From Actinomycetes bacterium (GTDB lineage: Bacteria > Actinomycetota > Coriobacteriia > Coriobacteriales > Eggerthellaceae), in NCBI GenBank assembly GCA_023395755.1, contig JAEWYG010000136.1:1-24872 (forward strand): 24,872 bases of DNA, in the 5' to 3' direction. Positions within the stretch are counted from its first letter, which is position 1, and the number at the start of each line of letters is the position of its first letter. This document shows, in pieces, positions 22,609 through 24,872 of this stretch. The notes below the pieces were generated by a model. That model ran no database searches. It had not been told where the DNA came from and worked only from the letters and a program-made list of their open reading frames with translations. A program made the position numbers and the translations under genes.

Positions 22609-23691
22609 ATGCAAGAAACGGATATGCGAGAGAAACTATTGAAGATTATCGAGGCCTACGAGGATGTACAGGCCAAGATGGGCGACCCGGTTGTACTTGC
22701 TGATCAGAAAGAATACAACCGCCTTGCCAAGGAATATGCAATTCAAGGTCCGTTGGCTAATAAGGCGCGCGAATACGTGCAGGCTGCAGACGACTTGGCG
22801 GCGGCTAAAGAGATGCTCTCCGATGCCGATATGAAAGAGTTTGCTCAGGAGGAGATTGCTGAGATAGAGAGTCGATTGCCTGCGCTTGAAGAGGATATCA
22901 AGTTTATGCTGATTCCGGCAGACCCGGCTGACGACAAGGATATTATCGTAGAGATTCGTGCCGGAGCTGGCGGCGATGAGGCTGCTCTTTTTGCGGGTGA
23001 TTTATTTAAAATGTATGAGCGCTTTGCTGCTGAACAAGGTTGGAAGACCGAGACGTTGGATGTGTCTGCCTCTGAGGCCGGTGGCTTCAAGGAAGTGCAG
23101 TTCAAGGTAAAGGGCGATAGCGTGTATTCGGTTATGAAATTTGAAAGCGGTGTACATCGCGTGCAGCGTGTTCCTAAAACCGAAAGCCAAGGACGTATCC
23201 ACACATCCACAGCCACGGTGGCGGTTCTACCTGAGGCCGATGAGGTTGAAATTGATATCAATCAGAACGATCTGCGCATCGATGTGTACCGCGCGGGCGG
23301 TCCGGGTGGTCAGTGTGTGAATACTACCGATTCGGCCGTGCGCATTACACATTTACCAAGTGGCTTGGTGGTGCAGTCGCAGGACCAGAAATCGCAGCTA
23401 CAAAATAAGATTGCGGCTATGGCTGTTTTGCGAGCCCGTCTCTATGACAAAATGCTCGCCGAACAGCAGGCGGCTGAAGGCGCCGCGCGTCGCAGTCAGA
23501 TTGGTACGGGTGACCGCTCGGAAAAGATTCGTACTTACAACGGTCCTCAAGACCGGGTGACCGATCATCGTATTGGTTATAACGGTACCTATAATGGTGT
23601 ACTGTTGGGCGCGGGTGGTGCGAGCCTGAGCGAATTGATTACTGCTTTACAGGCAGCTGACCGCGCGCAGAAACTGGAAGCGGCGGTGTAG
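22609..23691 (+). CDS. prfA: Peptide chain release factor 1
   Basis: RF1 recognises UAA and UAG and triggers peptide release. The 360-residue protein has the codon-reading tripeptide P189-K-T191 in RVPKTESQGRIH, fitting the RF1-type PxT rather than the RF2 SPF, and the catalytic GGQ at 233-235 in RAGGPGGQCVN. Length is normal. AGGA is 11 nt before ATG 22609, slightly long; an ATG five codons in is the other option. prmC, which methylates the GGQ glutamine, starts 30 nt after its stop, and the pair is probably one operon. Confidence 0.97.
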   Translation: MQETDMREKLLKIIEAYEDVQAKMGDPVVLADQKEYNRLAKEYAIQGPLANKAREYVQAADDLAAAKEMLSDADMKEFAQEEIAEIESRLPALEEDIKFMLIPADPADDKDIIVEIRAGAGGDEAALFAGDLFKMYERFAAEQGWKTETLDVSASEAGGFKEVQFKVKGDSVYSVMKFESGVHRVQRVPKTESQGRIHTSTATVAVLPEADEVEIDINQNDLRIDVYRAGGPGGQCVNTTDSAVRITHLPSGLVVQSQDQKSQLQNKIAAMAVLRARLYDKMLAEQQAAEGAARRSQIGTGDRSEKIRTYNGPQDRVTDHRIGYNGTYNGVLLGAGGASLSELITALQAADRAQKLEAAV

Positions 23692-23721
23692 GTTTATCCG
23701 TCGACTGGTGAGGGTATACCT

Positions 23722-24852
23722 GTGGCTGAAAACGATATCTGGACTATCAAAGCAGCGCTCGACTGGACGGCGGGCTACCTTGAACGCAAGGGGGACGAGA
23801 ATCCTCGTATCTCGGCCCAATGGTTGCTGTGTGAGGCGTGTGGCATGCGTCGTATTGACCTGTATACCCATTTTGAGCAGCCTCTTACTTTAGAAGAACG
23901 CGACGTGTTGCGCGGCTATGTGACGCGGCGGGGGGCGGGTGAGCCGCTTCAATATATTACCGGCGAAGTGGCCTTCCGGCATATTACCGTTAAAGTGCGC
24001 TCCGGCGTGCTTATTCCGCGACCCGAGACTGAGGTTTTGGTGAGCGAGGCTCTTGCTTTGCTTCCTGCTGCACCGCGACCGCGTGCTGCGGATGACAGGA
24101 TGAGTGTAGGTACTGCGGCTTCGTTGGCAGGTGTGGTGTCGATGGAGGGCACCATCCTCGGGCCGGAGGATGGCCTGCTTGCTCGTGCAGTATCTTTGAC
24201 TGAGTCGACATCTTCTTCAACTATTTCTGACGATCAGGCATTGCCACGAAACGGCGAGATTGGTGGCGGCGATCAGATATTGTCGCAAGTAGGTGGGGTA
24301 GGTGAGTCTGGTAGGGCTGTCCAGCTAGCGGGGCCGCTTGTGGCTGATTTATGCACGGGGTCGGGGTGTATTGCCTGTTCTATTGCCTACGAGCATTCCC
24401 TCGCGCACGTCGTGGCCACCGATATCGCACCTGAGGCTGTGGCGCTGGCGAGCGAGAACGCTTCCGCGCTTGGCCTTGATGATCGCGTACGGGTTTTGGC
24501 GTGCGATTTGGGTGAAGGTATAGATACGGAGCTTATGGGACACTTTGACCTGGTGGTTTCCAATCCTCCCTACGTTCCTACGGTAGTACTAGACAAAATC
24601 CCGCGTGAAGTGGCCGAATTTGAGCCGACACTAGCATTGGATGGTGGTGTCGACGGCCTGGACATATTCCGGCGCCTGTTGCCTTTCTGTGCTCGTGCGC
24701 TTAAGCCGGGCGGTGCGTTCGCCTTTGAGTTGCATGAGACCTGTCTGGATAAAGCGGCTCATCTGGCGCAAGAGGCGGGTTTTACTGATGTACGCGTGGT
24801 TGATGACCTCACGCGTCGTCCTCGTGTGTTGGTGGCTCGTCGTTTCCTGTAG
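23722..24852 (+). CDS. prmC: Release factor glutamine N5-methyltransferase with an unusual insertion
   Basis: PrmC methylates the glutamine of the GGQ motif in release factors, using S-adenosylmethionine. The N-terminal helical domain (1-90, with GEPLQYITGEVAF) is followed by LIPRPETEVLV (97-107). The SAM motif I is DLCTGSG (209-215), VVATDI binds the ribose, and NPPY (281-284) is the catalytic motif. The 376 residues exceed the usual 280 or so. Only about 25 residues usually separate IPRPETE from motif I; here about 110 do. The excess, about 113-205, is rich in Gly, Ser, Ala and acidic residues and looks like a disordered loop. The start is a GTG with GAGGG upstream. All catalytic motifs are intact. 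Confidence 0.94.
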   Translation: MAENDIWTIKAALDWTAGYLERKGDENPRISAQWLLCEACGMRRIDLYTHFEQPLTLEERDVLRGYVTRRGAGEPLQYITGEVAFRHITVKVRSGVLIPRPETEVLVSEALALLPAAPRPRAADDRMSVGTAASLAGVVSMEGTILGPEDGLLARAVSLTESTSSSTISDDQALPRNGEIGGGDQILSQVGGVGESGRAVQLAGPLVADLCTGSGCIACSIAYEHSLAHVVATDIAPEAVALASENASALGLDDRVRVLACDLGEGIDTELMGHFDLVVSNPPYVPTVVLDKIPREVAEFEPTLALDGGVDGLDIFRRLLPFCARALKPGGAFAFELHETCLDKAAHLAQEAGFTDVRVVDDLTRRPRVLVARRFL

Positions 24853-24872
24853 TGCCCGAATCATTGATGAAG

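Noticed and set aside
24058..24336. Intein or mobile element within prmC
   Set aside because: The extra segment is short, has no splicing or homing motifs, no target duplications were seen and the frame is kept; a disordered loop fits better.
24852..24872. Start of a further gene overlapping prmC (GTG at 24852 sharing the G of TAG)
   Set aside because: Only seven codons are visible and there is no convincing ribosome binding site; a following gene is plausible but cannot be supported.
1..24872. CRISPR arrays, insertion sequences, attachment sites, rRNA
   Set aside because: No regularly spaced direct repeats, transposase-like products, long terminal inverted repeats or rRNA-like sequence were seen by eye; the tRNA-Leu has no integrase nearby or repeated 3' end.

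Overview
This window looks like a chromosomal stretch of an actinobacterium, most likely class Coriobacteriia (Eggerthellaceae-like). The inference rests on roughly balanced base composition, several GTG starts, a trigger factor with a long Lys/Ala tail, an HdrD/GlpC-like Fe-S protein, and a Cys-containing sensor fused to GGDEF. The genus cannot be fixed from sequence alone; a moderate-GC member such as Cryptobacterium is a guess. I see no mobile element, CRISPR array, phage gene or rRNA, so this is mostly core chromosome.

Layout. 1-310: truncated serine/threonine symporter gene (minus). 402-486: tRNA-Leu(UAG) with its terminator. 627-1964: Fe-S protein with two 4Fe-4S motifs and two CCG domains. 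2053-2415: small membrane-anchored protein of unknown function (minus). 2774-6464: proteostasis block of trigger factor, ClpP and ClpX. 6673-10259: valS followed 2 nt later by a diguanylate cyclase. 10466-11005: membrane-anchored double zinc ribbon protein. 11206-13119: thrS. 13295-16194: ion-handling group, with a CPA2 antiporter (minus) divergent from a YbjQ-family gene and a voltage-gated K+ channel. 16303-17238: patatin-like lipase (minus). 17442-17750: thioredoxin. 17812-20032: a MerR regulator divergent from a MATE efflux pump, with a textbook 19-bp-spacer MerR promoter between them. 20029-21123: MsrA-MsrB fusion (minus). 21439-22407: thioredoxin reductase. 22609-24852: prfA and prmC, the release factor and the enzyme that methylates its GGQ glutamine.

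How the genes work together. Trigger factor and ClpXP cover folding and degradation of new chains. TrxA, TrxB and MsrAB form a complete methionine sulfoxide repair chain within 3.7 kb, although they are separate transcription units. PrmC acts on the PrfA product encoded just upstream. MerR and MATE form a self-contained regulator and pump pair.

The most unusual signals are regulatory. The valS leader carries three hairpins and ends in a strong intrinsic terminator 25 nt before the start codon; it has no T-box sequence but does have a possible antiterminator pairing. The tig leader can close into a 13-bp helix around a GC-rich hairpin. Two short upstream ORFs abut clpP and the zinc ribbon gene. 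PrmC carries an insertion of about 85 residues before its SAM motif. No wholly new multi-gene system is evident.
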